From a virus, in the IMG/VR virus record IMGVR_UViG_3300015371_000097, positions 1 to 38,784 of that record: 38,784 bases of DNA, one strand, 5' to 3'. The translations under genes and the position numbers were made by a program. Below the pieces are notes generated by a model. It was not told where the DNA came from and did no database searches. It saw only the letters and a list, made by a program, of their open reading frames with translations. Shown in pieces: positions 7,855 to 15,877 of the stretch; within the stretch, counting starts at the first letter, position 1, and the number at the start of each line of letters is the position of its first letter.

Positions 7855-8433
7855 TCAAGCGTATTTCGGCCACGCCTGCGCCCGCTTTTTCTTGCCGCGC
7901 GCGAACATACCGAGCAGTCCAAGCCCGCCGCCGAAGAGCCATACAGCGCCGGGGATCGGTGTTTCTGCAACCGAAAGGTTGCCGCCGTAGCCCGCGAGGG
8001 TGCCAGCGTCACCTTGGATTTGCAGATAGTAATTGCCGGGGAATAGCAGCCCGGTGCCGTCGAGCGTCTGGCACAGGCCAGAAGCACACAGTGTTGCAAA
8101 TTGCGGCCCGAACTTCAGGATGTCGTCGCCCCCACCGGGAACGCCGACCGTCTCAAAGATCGCGGCCGCAAAGTTCTGGATGCCGAACGGTCCGGTGACG
8201 CCGCCGACTGCAAACGTATTGGTCGCGCTTGCAACGGTGACGAACGCTGGACCACCGACGAGTTGGAAAGTGTAGAAGTCTGTGAACAGACCGCCCACAC
8301 CCACGCCGTTCGGGTCGTTGGAGAATGCACCGGCCGCCGAGGTCGGATTGATCCCGAACGTGCCGATCACAGCCGCTGACGCTGGCATCGCAAGTGCGAT
8401 CAGTGTGGCGGCTGCAAGTAGAAGTTTCTTCAT
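7855..8433 (-). CDS. PEP-CTERM-type exported protein, smaller paralogue
   Basis: The product (192 aa) has a signal peptide, MKKLLLAAATLIALAMPASA, a Gly-rich beta-type body, and a C-terminal sorting tail with PIPGAVWLFGGG, a hydrophobic helix and basic GKKKR residues. This matches the VPxPxAVWLF variant of PEP-CTERM tails, which are processed by an exosortase or related transpeptidase at the inner membrane. GAGG precedes the ATG by seven bases. No exosortase is visible here, so the host would have to supply it. It follows a second protein of the same type. Confidence 0.85.
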   Translation of the reverse strand: MKKLLLAAATLIALAMPASAAVIGTFGINPTSAAGAFSNDPNGVGVGGLFTDFYTFQLVGGPAFVTVASATNTFAVGGVTGPFGIQNFAAAIFETVGVPGGGDDILKFGPQFATLCASGLCQTLDGTGLLFPGNYYLQIQGDAGTLAGYGGNLSVAETPIPGAVWLFGGGLGLLGMFARGKKKRAQAWPKYA

Positions 8434-8516
8434 TGCCGTTACCTCACTTTCAGAAAGTGTCCGGTTTTCTGTGGCGAACCCGTAACCGGACCAACGGGCG
8501 GGAGATGTCCCAGTTG

Positions 8517-9209
8517 TCAGACTCTGACCTCCTTTCTCTTGCGATGGCGCAGGATCGCGCCGCCAATACCGATGCCGCTGGCGAACAGCCAGACCGCGCC
8601 GGGGATTGGAACCTCAGGTGGTTGTTCGAACGGAGTGATGCCGGGACCGCAACAATCAACGACGCCAGTATTTCCGACGCCGCCTTGTCCACTGATGATG
8701 TCGAGCGCCAGAAACGCCGGGACATTGCCCGGTGGATTGGTTGACAGTTCAGTGAAGCTGGCAAGCGTCAGGCCGGTGCCGGAGAGTGTAAAGGTCAGCG
8801 GACCGAAGAATGGATTGCTACCGCCCGGTGGGACGTAATTGAAGCCGTACTCGAAGGTGCCGAAACCATCCTGACCGATAGCACCGGCATTGGCTGTGTT
8901 GGTTGCCGAGTTGGACACATCGAACAGCGCGGCGTTAAGCCCGAAGTCGAATGTGATGGCCTGATTCTGCAGCGAGTTGAAGGTGAAGGTCGTCAGACCG
9001 TTCACCCCACCGACAAGACCGTTGCCATTCAGCGGAGTGATCGTGATGCTGACCGTTCCGCCGCCGAGGTCGGTCCCTGTAATGGTCGCAAAGCCGGTTG
9101 GCTGTGGACCGCATAAGGGATCGCAATGATCGCTCGTGAACGTGGCCGCCTGCCCCGTTCCGCAACTTACCAGCAGGGCGAGCCCTGCCAGCATTCCCTG
9201 TAATTTCAT
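8517..9209 (-). CDS. PEP-CTERM-type exported protein, larger paralogue
   Basis: The start at 9209 has AGGAG about eight bases upstream and gives a signal peptide, MKLQGMLAGLALLVSCGTGQA. The 230-residue product is rich in Gly, Thr and Asn, like secreted adhesin or matrix proteins. It ends with EVPIPGAVWLFASGIG, a membrane helix and RHRKRK. Together with the next gene it forms a tandem pair placed after the replication gene, so it may be a lysogenic-conversion cargo that alters the host surface. Confidence 0.85.
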   Translation of the reverse strand: MKLQGMLAGLALLVSCGTGQAATFTSDHCDPLCGPQPTGFATITGTDLGGGTVSITITPLNGNGLVGGVNGLTTFTFNSLQNQAITFDFGLNAALFDVSNSATNTANAGAIGQDGFGTFEYGFNYVPPGGSNPFFGPLTFTLSGTGLTLASFTELSTNPPGNVPAFLALDIISGQGGVGNTGVVDCCGPGITPFEQPPEVPIPGAVWLFASGIGIGGAILRHRKRKEVRV

Positions 9210-9326
9210 CGAAGTCTGCTCCTGTGTACGGGTGCCCGTGAATATTTTTGTGCGCACGGCCCTTGGCACCCGTCAGAGAGCCAAGGGCCGCTTCACGCGC
9301 GCGGATTCTAATTTGGAAGTGACGGG

Positions 9327-9602
9327 TTATGGTATGGTGAACTGCTGGACAATGTCCGTCAAGCGCCGCTCGACAGCACGCGCAAAATTTCCGTTCGCGT
9401 CGAACGGTTGTGTCCGGCGGTTGTGCGATCTGGTTTTTGTGGGGATCGCCGACGCTACTCCGTATGGTTGCGTCAGCATGGGGCGGAGCCTAGCCCCACT
9501 TTCGGTGTTCTGTCCAGCAGCCGACAAAATTCCTAGCCAATGGAACCCGGCTATCAACCCGATCAGCACCCCGGTTTTTACCCCCACCACTACCCATCCC
9601 AT
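9327..9602 (-). CDS. Small membrane-anchored unknown protein (91 aa)
   Basis: The frame starts at 9602 with a GGAG ribosome site about eight bases upstream. Residues 1-30 form one hydrophobic segment, GWVVVGVKTGVLIGLIAG, which may be an anchor or uncleaved signal. The remainder is basic and soluble. It sits between the hairpin cluster and the PEP-CTERM genes. No family is recognised. Confidence 0.58.
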   Translation of the reverse strand: MGWVVVGVKTGVLIGLIAGFHWLGILSAAGQNTESGARLRPMLTQPYGVASAIPTKTRSHNRRTQPFDANGNFARAVERRLTDIVQQFTIP

Positions 9603-9658
9603 GCTTTTGCTCCACCTACTGCGTCACCCCAAAATCGCTACGGTCCATGTAAGCGTAA

Positions 9659-9768
9659 GCGCCACCCTGTGTGGGCCCCTTTAGGGGCCACAGGTGGCGC
9701 ACGCGGGACCTACGCGACCCGCGTCACATCGTGCGCCACCTCAATATGATGCGGTGGCGCGGTGGCGC
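9659..9768 (-). repeat. Cluster of hairpins with five GCGCCACC/GGTGGCGC copies
   Basis: The octamer GCGCCACC or its complement occurs at 9659, 9693, 9733, 9753 and 9761. The first pair closes a long hairpin with an inner GGCCCC-TTTA-GGGGCC stem. A second hairpin uses ACGCGGG at 9701 and CCCGCGT at 9718. A third pairs 9733-9740 with 9753-9760. The cluster begins 12 bp after the primase-helicase stop. It may act as a terminator or processing site, or as an iteron-like replication site; I cannot decide which. Confidence 0.7.
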
Positions 9769-9779
9769 AGCCCCTAAAA

Positions 9780-11864
9780 CTAGAGCAACCCATTAGTGTC
9801 TTCTTTGTTTTTTATATCGTTCTGGTTGTCCATCTTTTCGCCGACGATGAAGGTCCGTTTTTTCCGATATTGGTCCATCGCCTCGACCTTGAAGAGCGCT
9901 CCACTCTTGAGCCACGTCCGCAACGCCCGGTTGATGAGTGTGCGGTCTTCTTTATCGTCGGCATCGAGATCGCAGACCTCGGCGACCATGCGCCCGACCC
10001 AATCCTGCGACTGTGTATCGGCGCGATACTTGAGTGTGCCGGTACAGTTCTTTTTGATGTAGTCGAATTGCTCGGCGGTGATGCGTGAGAGTGGCCCGGG
10101 GAAGGTAAAGCTGGTCACGACACCAACATCATCATTGTTCGCCAACGTCACGGACGCCATCCCGAACCATGTCGAGTGCTCGGCTGGTGGTGCATAGTTT
10201 GCCTTGCCGTTGTCGCAGCGGAAATATCGCTTGTGCTCGGTGACGCCAGCCTTGGTGGCCTCGCCTTCCTTCATACGGTTGAGGACACGGGCCGAGCGCA
10301 CCGCCCCGATCACCGCGCCTGCGCCACGGGTGTCCTGAATCTCGATGTCGGCGTTCTGGTAGCGCTTGCGGGCATGGTGAAGAATATCGATGGATATCTT
10401 GCGGTCATAGGCGAGCTTGCCGATGCGTTTGCAGAGTTCATCCATCAGGTTGTTGTCGCCCTCCGGCAAACCATGGAACGACACCAGCGGATCGATGATG
10501 ATCACATCGACGTGCAGATCGTTGACCAGCTTATCGAGTGCGGTCCAGCGCGGCGCGTCAAAGACGATGTTGATGTGATGGGCGCGGGCGAGCTTGAGCG
10601 GATCGCTCAGCATGGTTGCAAAATAAAACCGGTAGAGTTCGATGGTTGGGATGCGGTAGAAGTCGCAGATCGCGTGCACGCGGCGCTCAACCTCTTCGAG
10701 CGGCTCCTCGCCGGACAGGTAGAGCACCTTGAGTTTCTCGGTGACCAGCACATTGAGCAGGTTACGGCCGGTCGCCATGGCGATGCCTTCGGCGATGGCG
10801 AGGTTGCTCTTGCCGATCCCGGGGTCGCCGACCGTCGCCGTCACCGCACCGCGCAGATAATGCCGGGCGTAGAGCCAGCGCCGGGGCGGAATGTCTTCCT
10901 GCCTACGCAGGACGGTGATGGCATCGATCTTGATTTCGAGCGGGCCGTCATCGGCCTGCTGCGGGTCAAACGGCGGCAGCTTGTCGACATAGGCATAGAG
11001 CTTCTCGGCGTTGCCACTATCGTCGACGATCCAGTCGGTGATGTCGCCCTTCTCCGGGCATTGATCCCACAGCACGCGCATGTCGAGGTAGCGCACGTTC
11101 TTGGCGACCGTCAGCAGTTCGGTGGCGACCTGCTTGGCATGATCCTGCCCGGGCCGCTTCGGCCGCCCGTCCGGGTGGAAGAGCAGCTTGCCGTCCGGCG
11201 ACTTGGTTTGCGGATCGTTGTCGGCCACCACCACGACATTGGCGTCGATGAACCACTGGTTATAGGCGGTGCGCCATTTGCCCGCGCCGCCGATGTTGCA
11301 GGTCGCCGTTACGCCGATGCGCTTGAGGTTTTCGACATCCTTCTCGCCCTCGACCACAAAGACAATATGGTCGAGCGCGATGGCCTCGATCAGTTCCGGC
11401 AGATGGTAAGGCACCTGCCGCACACCCTTGACGTTCCAGTCCCACTCGCCATCGGTGCCCTTGCGGCGCTGCCGGAAATTCTTCGGCTCAAAGCGGCAGA
11501 CCTGTGAGAGGAATTGCCCGCTCTCGTCGGTATAGTCATAGGTATTGGTGATACGGCCGAGTGTGCCACGCTTGGGCGGCTCATGGCGGGTCTCGCCATT
11601 GGTGAGGTGGCGCTCCTCCATCCAGCGGAAGGCGGCCGAGCCTTCGAGGCCGATCTGGCGCTTGATCAGGTCGAGCACGCCACCGCCCTCGCCCGCCTCA
11701 TGGTCCTGCCAGACCCCCTTTTCGAGGTCGACCGACATTGAGCCGTGCGTGCCGAAGCGCAGTTCACGCTTGCTGGAGAGCCGCTGGTTCGGCTCACCGA
11801 GCAGTTCGCGTGCGACCGGCTCCATCAGGTCGGCAAGGTTGATGCTCTCGCGTTGTTCGGACAC
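9780..11864 (-). CDS. Phage primase-helicase: TOPRIM domain plus RepA-like AAA ATPase
   Basis: This protein (694 aa) probably drives phage DNA replication. Residues 1-90 form a primase-type N-terminus with HEAGEGGGVLDLI. A TOPRIM domain follows, with VEGEKD at about 171-176 and ADND at 214-217. The C-terminal ATPase carries Walker A GDPGIGKS at 346-353, Walker B VIIIDP at 454-459 and a HH pair near 496. The fold resembles RepA/AAA_25 hexameric helicases. The start is a GTG with GGAG upstream. The first 40 bases overlap the preceding small gene. Confidence 0.92.
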   Translation of the reverse strand: MSEQRESINLADLMEPVARELLGEPNQRLSSKRELRFGTHGSMSVDLEKGVWQDHEAGEGGGVLDLIKRQIGLEGSAAFRWMEERHLTNGETRHEPPKRGTLGRITNTYDYTDESGQFLSQVCRFEPKNFRQRRKGTDGEWDWNVKGVRQVPYHLPELIEAIALDHIVFVVEGEKDVENLKRIGVTATCNIGGAGKWRTAYNQWFIDANVVVVADNDPQTKSPDGKLLFHPDGRPKRPGQDHAKQVATELLTVAKNVRYLDMRVLWDQCPEKGDITDWIVDDSGNAEKLYAYVDKLPPFDPQQADDGPLEIKIDAITVLRRQEDIPPRRWLYARHYLRGAVTATVGDPGIGKSNLAIAEGIAMATGRNLLNVLVTEKLKVLYLSGEEPLEEVERRVHAICDFYRIPTIELYRFYFATMLSDPLKLARAHHINIVFDAPRWTALDKLVNDLHVDVIIIDPLVSFHGLPEGDNNLMDELCKRIGKLAYDRKISIDILHHARKRYQNADIEIQDTRGAGAVIGAVRSARVLNRMKEGEATKAGVTEHKRYFRCDNGKANYAPPAEHSTWFGMASVTLANNDDVGVVTSFTFPGPLSRITAEQFDYIKKNCTGTLKYRADTQSQDWVGRMVAEVCDLDADDKEDRTLINRALRTWLKSGALFKVEAMDQYRKKRTFIVGEKMDNQNDIKNKEDTNGLL

Positions 11865-12043
11865 TGACCGCTCCGCTCGTCATCCATGATTGCGTCGATC
11901 AGCCGGTCGGCGACGATCACGGTCAGAAGTTTGTCGATGAATTCGGCTCGCTGCAGGCCGCGTTTGCGCGCGGCCATGCAGAGGACTTCACTCACGCTAC
12001 TGGGCGGTCGAATGAGAACGAACTTTTCCTCGATACGTGGCAT
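11825..12043 (-). CDS. Small protein overlapping the helicase start (72 aa)
   Basis: The product is basic at the N-terminus (MPRIEEKFVLIRPPSS) and contains a helical block, KRGLQRAEFIDKLLTVIVADRL broken only by chain turns, which may bind DNA or the helicase. It overlaps the next gene by 40 bp, a sign of translational coupling, and is the first gene after array 3. A replication-accessory role is inferred from position only. Confidence 0.65.
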   Translation of the reverse strand: MPRIEEKFVLIRPPSSVSEVLCMAARKRGLQRAEFIDKLLTVIVADRLIDAIMDDERSGQCPNNARASTLPT

Positions 12044-12066
12044 TACTCGTCTCGTTTCTGTGTTTG

Positions 12067-12632
12067 CGTTTCGCTAATTGATCTCGGTTTTCTTTCTGGC
12101 ACCGGCTCGCTCTCGTTCTTGGTTGGCTCCAGTATTTGGCACGCTAATGCCCACTTTGGTTTGCGATTAAGCCATCGGCTCGTTCGTCGCTTCTGGGTTG
12201 CTGCCTTGCGCTGACATCGCTCTGGACTTGTGGTCGTCTACCTTTCGTGGCGCGCTGGATCGTTTCGGGTTTACTGGGCCTATTTTGGCGCGCTGTTTTC
12301 CTTTTGGGTGTCTCATGCCATTGAATCGCTCGGGCTAGTGGGTGTCTGCTTTTCGCTGGCTCGCTTGAAACAGATGGGTTGCTACGTGAAACTGGCTCGC
12401 TGGTTGATCCCGGGTTACTCAAACTTATTGGCTCGCTTTCTGCCGTGTCGTGGTTTGCATTTGCCCATGGCTCGCTAATCCGTGAAGGACTTCTTCAGTT
12501 CGATGACTCTTGGCTCGCTTGCTTGACCGGGGTTACGATTTGCAGATGATGACTCGCTTGAATGCGATGGATTGCTAGACACTTCGGGCACTCGCTCTCC
12601 TTGCTTGGTTTTCTCCTTGCCGGTGGCAATTA
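12067..12632 (-). repeat. A/B 18-bp array 3, the longest (about 30 motif positions)
   Basis: On the minus strand the array runs from 12632, where the A-like first motif holds the TAA of the RuvC-like gene, to 12075, just before the 72-residue gene. Exact 18-bp steps run from 12437 through 12347. Motifs alternate A and B throughout except for one place: A at 12519 is followed by A at 12476, 43 bp away, with the B between them lost. Other steps are 17-22 bp. Some sections are open in the Ser-x-Pro frame, but stop codons and shifts exclude one long protein. Confidence 0.93.
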
Positions 12633-13157
12633 CAGTTGCGCACCTCCGAACAGTGGCATCAGCTTGTGCGCGAGGGCTGGTGCCTCGATTGAACATTGAT
12701 ACGCCCACAGCGCGCAGGCATCGGCCGCGTTGTCGTCGACCGGCTCCCAGCCGAAGCGCGCGCAGCGCTGCATGGTCAGCGCCTTGGCCACCTTGCTCTT
12801 GAGGTTCTCGCCGAGAAAGAAGCAGCGCACATCGGACACGCGCGCGAGACGGATGTCGTAGATGCCGAGCTTGTAGGCGATGCCGCCGATCAGGAACGGC
12901 AACCCCATGAGCACCAGCGCCGTGTTGAGCGTGGTGTGGCCGCGCGTGAAGTTCGGCGGCAGCGGCTGCTCGTAGACGAGCAGTGAAGGCTTGACCTCGC
13001 GCAGCAGCGTGATCGCCCATGCCATGGCCTCGGCGGCGATCTGCGCATGGGTGGCGTTGGCCTGCGCGAAACGGTACGAGCCGCTCACCGGCTTGCTGCC
13101 GGGCTCGCCGTGGGCGAAGCCGCTGCGGATGGCGAGATCGAGCGCGAGGATGGTCAT
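12630..13157 (-). CDS. RuvC-like Holliday junction resolvase
   Basis: RuvC-type nucleases cut branched DNA during recombination or before packaging. The 175-residue product starts MTILALDLAIRSGFA with the first acidic residue at Asp7, has VYEQP with Glu63, and DDNAADACALW with further acidic residues at 141-146, as expected for the four-acid RuvC site. The start at 13157 overlaps the previous gene by 4 bp. The stop codon lies in the first motif of array 3. Confidence 0.87.
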   Translation of the reverse strand: MTILALDLAIRSGFAHGEPGSKPVSGSYRFAQANATHAQIAAEAMAWAITLLREVKPSLLVYEQPLPPNFTRGHTTLNTALVLMGLPFLIGGIAYKLGIYDIRLARVSDVRCFFLGENLKSKVAKALTMQRCARFGWEPVDDNAADACALWAYQCSIEAPALAHKLMPLFGGAQL

Positions 13158-13699
13158 GCGCGGCAACGCTCCCGCAATTGCAAAATATTGGCCGGAGGCC
13201 ATAGCTCGCTTTGATCAAGATACCACGTATCTTTCGTCAGCTTGTGACGATCACCGGCAATCTCATAGGTGCAATAGAATTCTGCCTTGGTGGTGAAGCC
13301 ACAGATTTGGCATATCGGTGGTGCTGTCTTGACCAAGACCAGACAATCAAAATCTTTGCTGTCGAAGATCGGATTTTTTCTGACCGGCCAAATCAGGCGT
13401 CGGCCGCGCGATGATGTATTTTTTACATCCCAACGAAGACCGGCAAAATAAATATCTTTGCCATCATCTGGACGATTTTCCCAACTGACCGCAGACAATG
13501 GATCAAGGCCGACATAGAGCGCAAACGCGCATTCAGCCATCTTTGCGTCTGCCCAAACCTTGATGTTGGTGTCAGCACCGTGGCTTGAGTAGGCAAGACA
13601 TTGCGGCCAACAGTGCAAACTGTTGACAACTTCTTCAGCGTGCCGCTCACATCGACGCGCTAAATCACTCGGCAGCTTTATCAAAGGATTCGAATCCAT
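13154..13699 (-). CDS. PD-(D/E)XK-like protein, possible nuclease
   Basis: The start at 13699 (MDSNPLIKLPSDLARRC) overlaps the methyltransferase end by 35 bp; upstream in-frame ATGs overlap it further. In the middle of the 181 residues, DDGKDIYFAGLRWDVKNT provides Asp82, Asp91 and Lys93 in the spacing of a PD-(D/E)XK core, followed by FDCLVLVK as a core strand. Two CxxC-like pairs near 130-133 may bind zinc. Its place between a methyltransferase and a resolvase suggests DNA processing. The nuclease call is motif-based only. Confidence 0.62.
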   Translation of the reverse strand: MDSNPLIKLPSDLARRCERHAEEVVNSLHCWPQCLAYSSHGADTNIKVWADAKMAECAFALYVGLDPLSAVSWENRPDDGKDIYFAGLRWDVKNTSSRGRRLIWPVRKNPIFDSKDFDCLVLVKTAPPICQICGFTTKAEFYCTYEIAGDRHKLTKDTWYLDQSELWPPANILQLRERCRA

Positions 13700-14747
13700 A
13701 CGAAGTCCAACCCGGTACATTGTCACGCGAAAATAATTCGAGCCGCGTGTCGGCATCGAAATCTGGATACATACGCTCGATAGCTTTTCTGATTTCTGGT
13801 GGTTTAGCGCTGTGCTTGCCGCGCGGACACAGAAACACTGACGGCGGCTGATACTGCGGTCCCGGCATCGCGCCCTTGGTGCCGTAGAGCAAAATCTCAT
13901 GAGCGTTGCGAAACACCAAACCCATTCCCGTCCAGATGCTGCCGTTCTCTTTGGTCTTCACCCAGATCGCATGAGTTTTATAGATGAAGCCCCAACCATC
14001 CATGATCTGCAGCGCACGCTCCAGATTTGCTGATGTGCACCACAGTAGAAGTGCGGCCTTCGCTGTTGAAATGTCGACAACCGATATGTCGCCGACCTTG
14101 AAGTTGATGATCTCATCGTCAGTCAGCGTCGGGTAATGCTGGTCCGGTGTACGGTCGAGACCTTTCTCGCTGTAGGTCTGAAACTTCCATGGTGGGTCGG
14201 CATAGATGAGCGGGAACGGACCGATTGGTGCATCGCTCTGTTTTGCATCGTCCTTAATTTTTTTGTGTTTGGCCTTGCGGCTCGCTTGGTACCAATATGG
14301 TCTGGCAAGCTCCAGTAGATCGGTGAAATGTGTCAGCTTCGGTGGTTCAACTTTCTTCGCATATGTGAGCGCTTTCTCCAGTTCCCTTTCCGGCAGCGTG
14401 CCGATGCGCTGGGCCGCCATCGCGGTCGGCTTGGTCAGGCCGAGATCACTGAGAAAAGAAGTAAAGCCGCTTAACTTCTTTTCTCTCTTTCCGCGCCCCG
14501 GCCCCTTCCCCCGCTCCATCCCGGCCAGCGCCTGCCCGAGCTTCCACCGCGCCCACATGCGGGTCTCGTTGATCGGCCTGATCTCTTCGGTGTCATATAG
14601 TCCAGTGTCGTGCATCCATTGCTCAACCGCGTCGAGCTTGGCCTCAATCTGAATGATTTCTTCCGGGGTGTTGGCCTTCACCAATGCGCGACGGATGTCA
14701 GACACATTGACTGGCGGCCGTAAGCGCTGCTTGACCAAGGCTTTCAT
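13665..14747 (-). CDS. MT-A70 family N6-adenine DNA methyltransferase
   Basis: The 360-residue protein carries IYADPPWKFQTYS, with DPPW at about 184-187, the catalytic motif of the MT-A70 class that transfers a methyl group from SAM to adenine N6. The N-terminal 170 residues form a helical region with a basic stretch near 80-92 and are of a type seen in phage MT-A70 proteins. The ATG overlaps the stop of the winged-helix gene (ATGA). It probably modifies phage DNA against restriction. Confidence 0.9.
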   Translation of the reverse strand: MKALVKQRLRPPVNVSDIRRALVKANTPEEIIQIEAKLDAVEQWMHDTGLYDTEEIRPINETRMWARWKLGQALAGMERGKGPGRGKREKKLSGFTSFLSDLGLTKPTAMAAQRIGTLPERELEKALTYAKKVEPPKLTHFTDLLELARPYWYQASRKAKHKKIKDDAKQSDAPIGPFPLIYADPPWKFQTYSEKGLDRTPDQHYPTLTDDEIINFKVGDISVVDISTAKAALLLWCTSANLERALQIMDGWGFIYKTHAIWVKTKENGSIWTGMGLVFRNAHEILLYGTKGAMPGPQYQPPSVFLCPRGKHSAKPPEIRKAIERMYPDFDADTRLELFSRDNVPGWTSYGFESFDKAAE

Positions 14748-15025
14748 GCCGCCACCTGCTCCCGCTTGCACAGGCGATAGACGGCACCGTTGTGGCCGCA
14801 GTGGATGTGGAAACCGGAGTCGACGATCAGGGCGTTGATCTGGCAGATTTGTACCTTGAGGACATTGCGCTGGCCGTCATTGAGACGGCGATGTGTCTCC
14901 GCCCGCCAGCCGCAATACAGCCGCCACAGTTCCTCACGCGGAATACCCGCCGCTCCAGCCCGCTCCACCGCATCGAAGATGCGGGCTTTGGTTACGGACA
15001 TGGCTGTGTTGAGCCGGATAGGCAT
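14744..15025 (-). CDS. Small winged-helix-like DNA-binding protein (93 aa)
   Basis: It is the first gene of the leftward operon. The middle holds an HTH-like pattern, IFDAVERAGAAGIPREELWRLYCG, here broken by loops, followed by helices and a beta-wing-like VDSGFHIHC. GAGAA lies five bases before the ATG at 15025. It may regulate the leftward genes, as it sits beside the palindrome at 15094. Confidence 0.65.
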   Translation of the reverse strand: MPIRLNTAMSVTKARIFDAVERAGAAGIPREELWRLYCGWRAETHRRLNDGQRNVLKVQICQINALIVDSGFHIHCGHNGAVYRLCKREQVAA

Positions 15026-15093
15026 TAATTTCTCATCAAAGTTTGTACGGCGAGGTCTGGCGCAACGGTCGTGTCAACCTCATCTTGACTGAT

Positions 15094-15108
15094 AGGGCCA
15101 TTGGCCCT
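15094..15108. promoter_or_regulatory. Operator-like palindrome between divergent genes
   Basis: AGGGCCA and TGGCCCT form perfect 7-bp arms around a single T. The site lies between the leftward gene starting at 15025 and the rightward HTH gene starting at 15158, where a shared operator would be expected. No convincing -35/-10 pair was found on either side. Confidence 0.5.
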
Positions 15109-15157
15109 TGGCGCATTCTCGGAATCCGCTCATCAAGTGAACGGACTGAGGAATGGC

Positions 15158-15370
15158 ATGACGGCGGCGGAATATCGGGACCTGATAGCCGCGCTCGGCC
15201 TTTCACAAGTGGCGGCGGCGATCCTGCTTGGTGTCGATGAGCGCACGTCACGCCGTTGGGCGTCTGGTGAGCGTGAAATTCCACCGCCGGTCGAGCGCTT
15301 TTTGCGCTACCTGCTGGCCACCGGCTCAACCGGAAAGGCGGCGATAAAGATGCTGAATAACGGGCATTGA
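15158..15370 (+). CDS. Small HTH regulator (70 aa)
   Basis: The start at 15158 has GAGGA five bases upstream. The product contains a clear helix-turn-helix: LIAALGLSQVAAAILLG followed by VDERTSRRWASGEREIP, the form seen in small phage and MerR/Cro-like regulators. The C-terminal helix may dimerise. It points against the leftward operon and ends directly against the convergent GapR-like gene. Confidence 0.8.
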   Translation: MTAAEYRDLIAALGLSQVAAAILLGVDERTSRRWASGEREIPPPVERFLRYLLATGSTGKAAIKMLNNGH

Positions 15371-15760
15371 TCATGCGGTGCCCGCCATCAGTTGTTCAAG
15401 ATCGGCGGCGGCCTCGGCGTGATCGATGGCAAATTTGAACAGTGGCAGATCGCTGGCATCGCCGTTCGCTTCGGCGATCATCTGCACAACTTGTTGTTGG
15501 TCGGGCGGCAGCGCTTCAATCGTTTGACGCAGTGCGCGCAAGCGCTGGCGGCCCGCGATATAGGCCTTCAGGCTCTTCACCGGTACGGCATTTTGCCGCG
15601 CCTCTTCGTAGAGCAGATCAAGTTTGGCTTTGATTTGTCCACACCGCTTTTGGTGCGAACTCAGGCTTGATTCTTGTTCGGTGAGACAGGCCTCAATGCG
15701 CTGAACAAGCGGCTGAATTATCTTGCTACTAAAGCCGCTGCCTGCAGCATGGTGTGGCAT
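15371..15760 (-). CDS. GapR-like coiled-coil DNA-binding protein
   Basis: GapR (DUF2312) proteins bind overtwisted AT-rich DNA in Alphaproteobacteria. The middle of this 129-residue product, with QIKAKLDLLYEEARQNAVPV followed by KSLKAYIAGRQR, has the long helix and turn pattern of that family, but with extra N- and C-terminal parts. The match is by pattern only. It could instead be another phage coiled-coil protein. An operator palindrome lies 80 bp upstream. Confidence 0.5.
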   Translation of the reverse strand: MPHHAAGSGFSSKIIQPLVQRIEACLTEQESSLSSHQKRCGQIKAKLDLLYEEARQNAVPVKSLKAYIAGRQRLRALRQTIEALPPDQQQVVQMIAEANGDASDLPLFKFAIDHAEAAADLEQLMAGTA

Positions 15761-15841
15761 GTGTCAAATTACTCAAACTTGGGCTTTAGCGGGTTTATTC
15801 GGGTTTTTCTTGATCGTGATCCACAGCGGATACATTATTTA

Positions 15842-15860
15842 TGTCAAGGTAAGCTTGACA
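15842..15860. promoter_or_regulatory. Operator palindrome TGTCAAG-N5-CTTGACA at the switch
   Basis: Perfect 7-bp arms with a five-base spacer (GTAAG). The same site occurs at 28134 and 37267. On the minus strand, ATAATG lies about 17 bp after a TGTCA -35-like element, so it could control the GapR-like gene. It lies just downstream of the Cro-like gene. Confidence 0.62.
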
Positions 15861-15877
15861 CAGACTGTTCAGCACCC

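Noticed and set aside
10176-11507. Plus-strand 443-aa frame
   Set aside because: It lies opposite the primase-helicase, which has clear motifs; the frame is a GC-rich shadow.
12144-12422. Minus-strand protein of 92 aa within array 3
   Set aside because: It is array sequence read in the Ser-x-Pro frame for part of its length and then shifts. It lacks a ribosome site and spacing drifts, so the frame is not kept.
12475-13218. Minus-strand 247-aa frame over the resolvase
   Set aside because: It is an Arg-rich shadow of the RuvC-like gene in another frame; only its end, which lies in array 3, looks ordered because of the repeats.
14268-14295. A/B motif inside the methyltransferase gene
   Set aside because: A single GGCTCGCT stands alone with no neighbours at 18 bp; it is best explained by chance.
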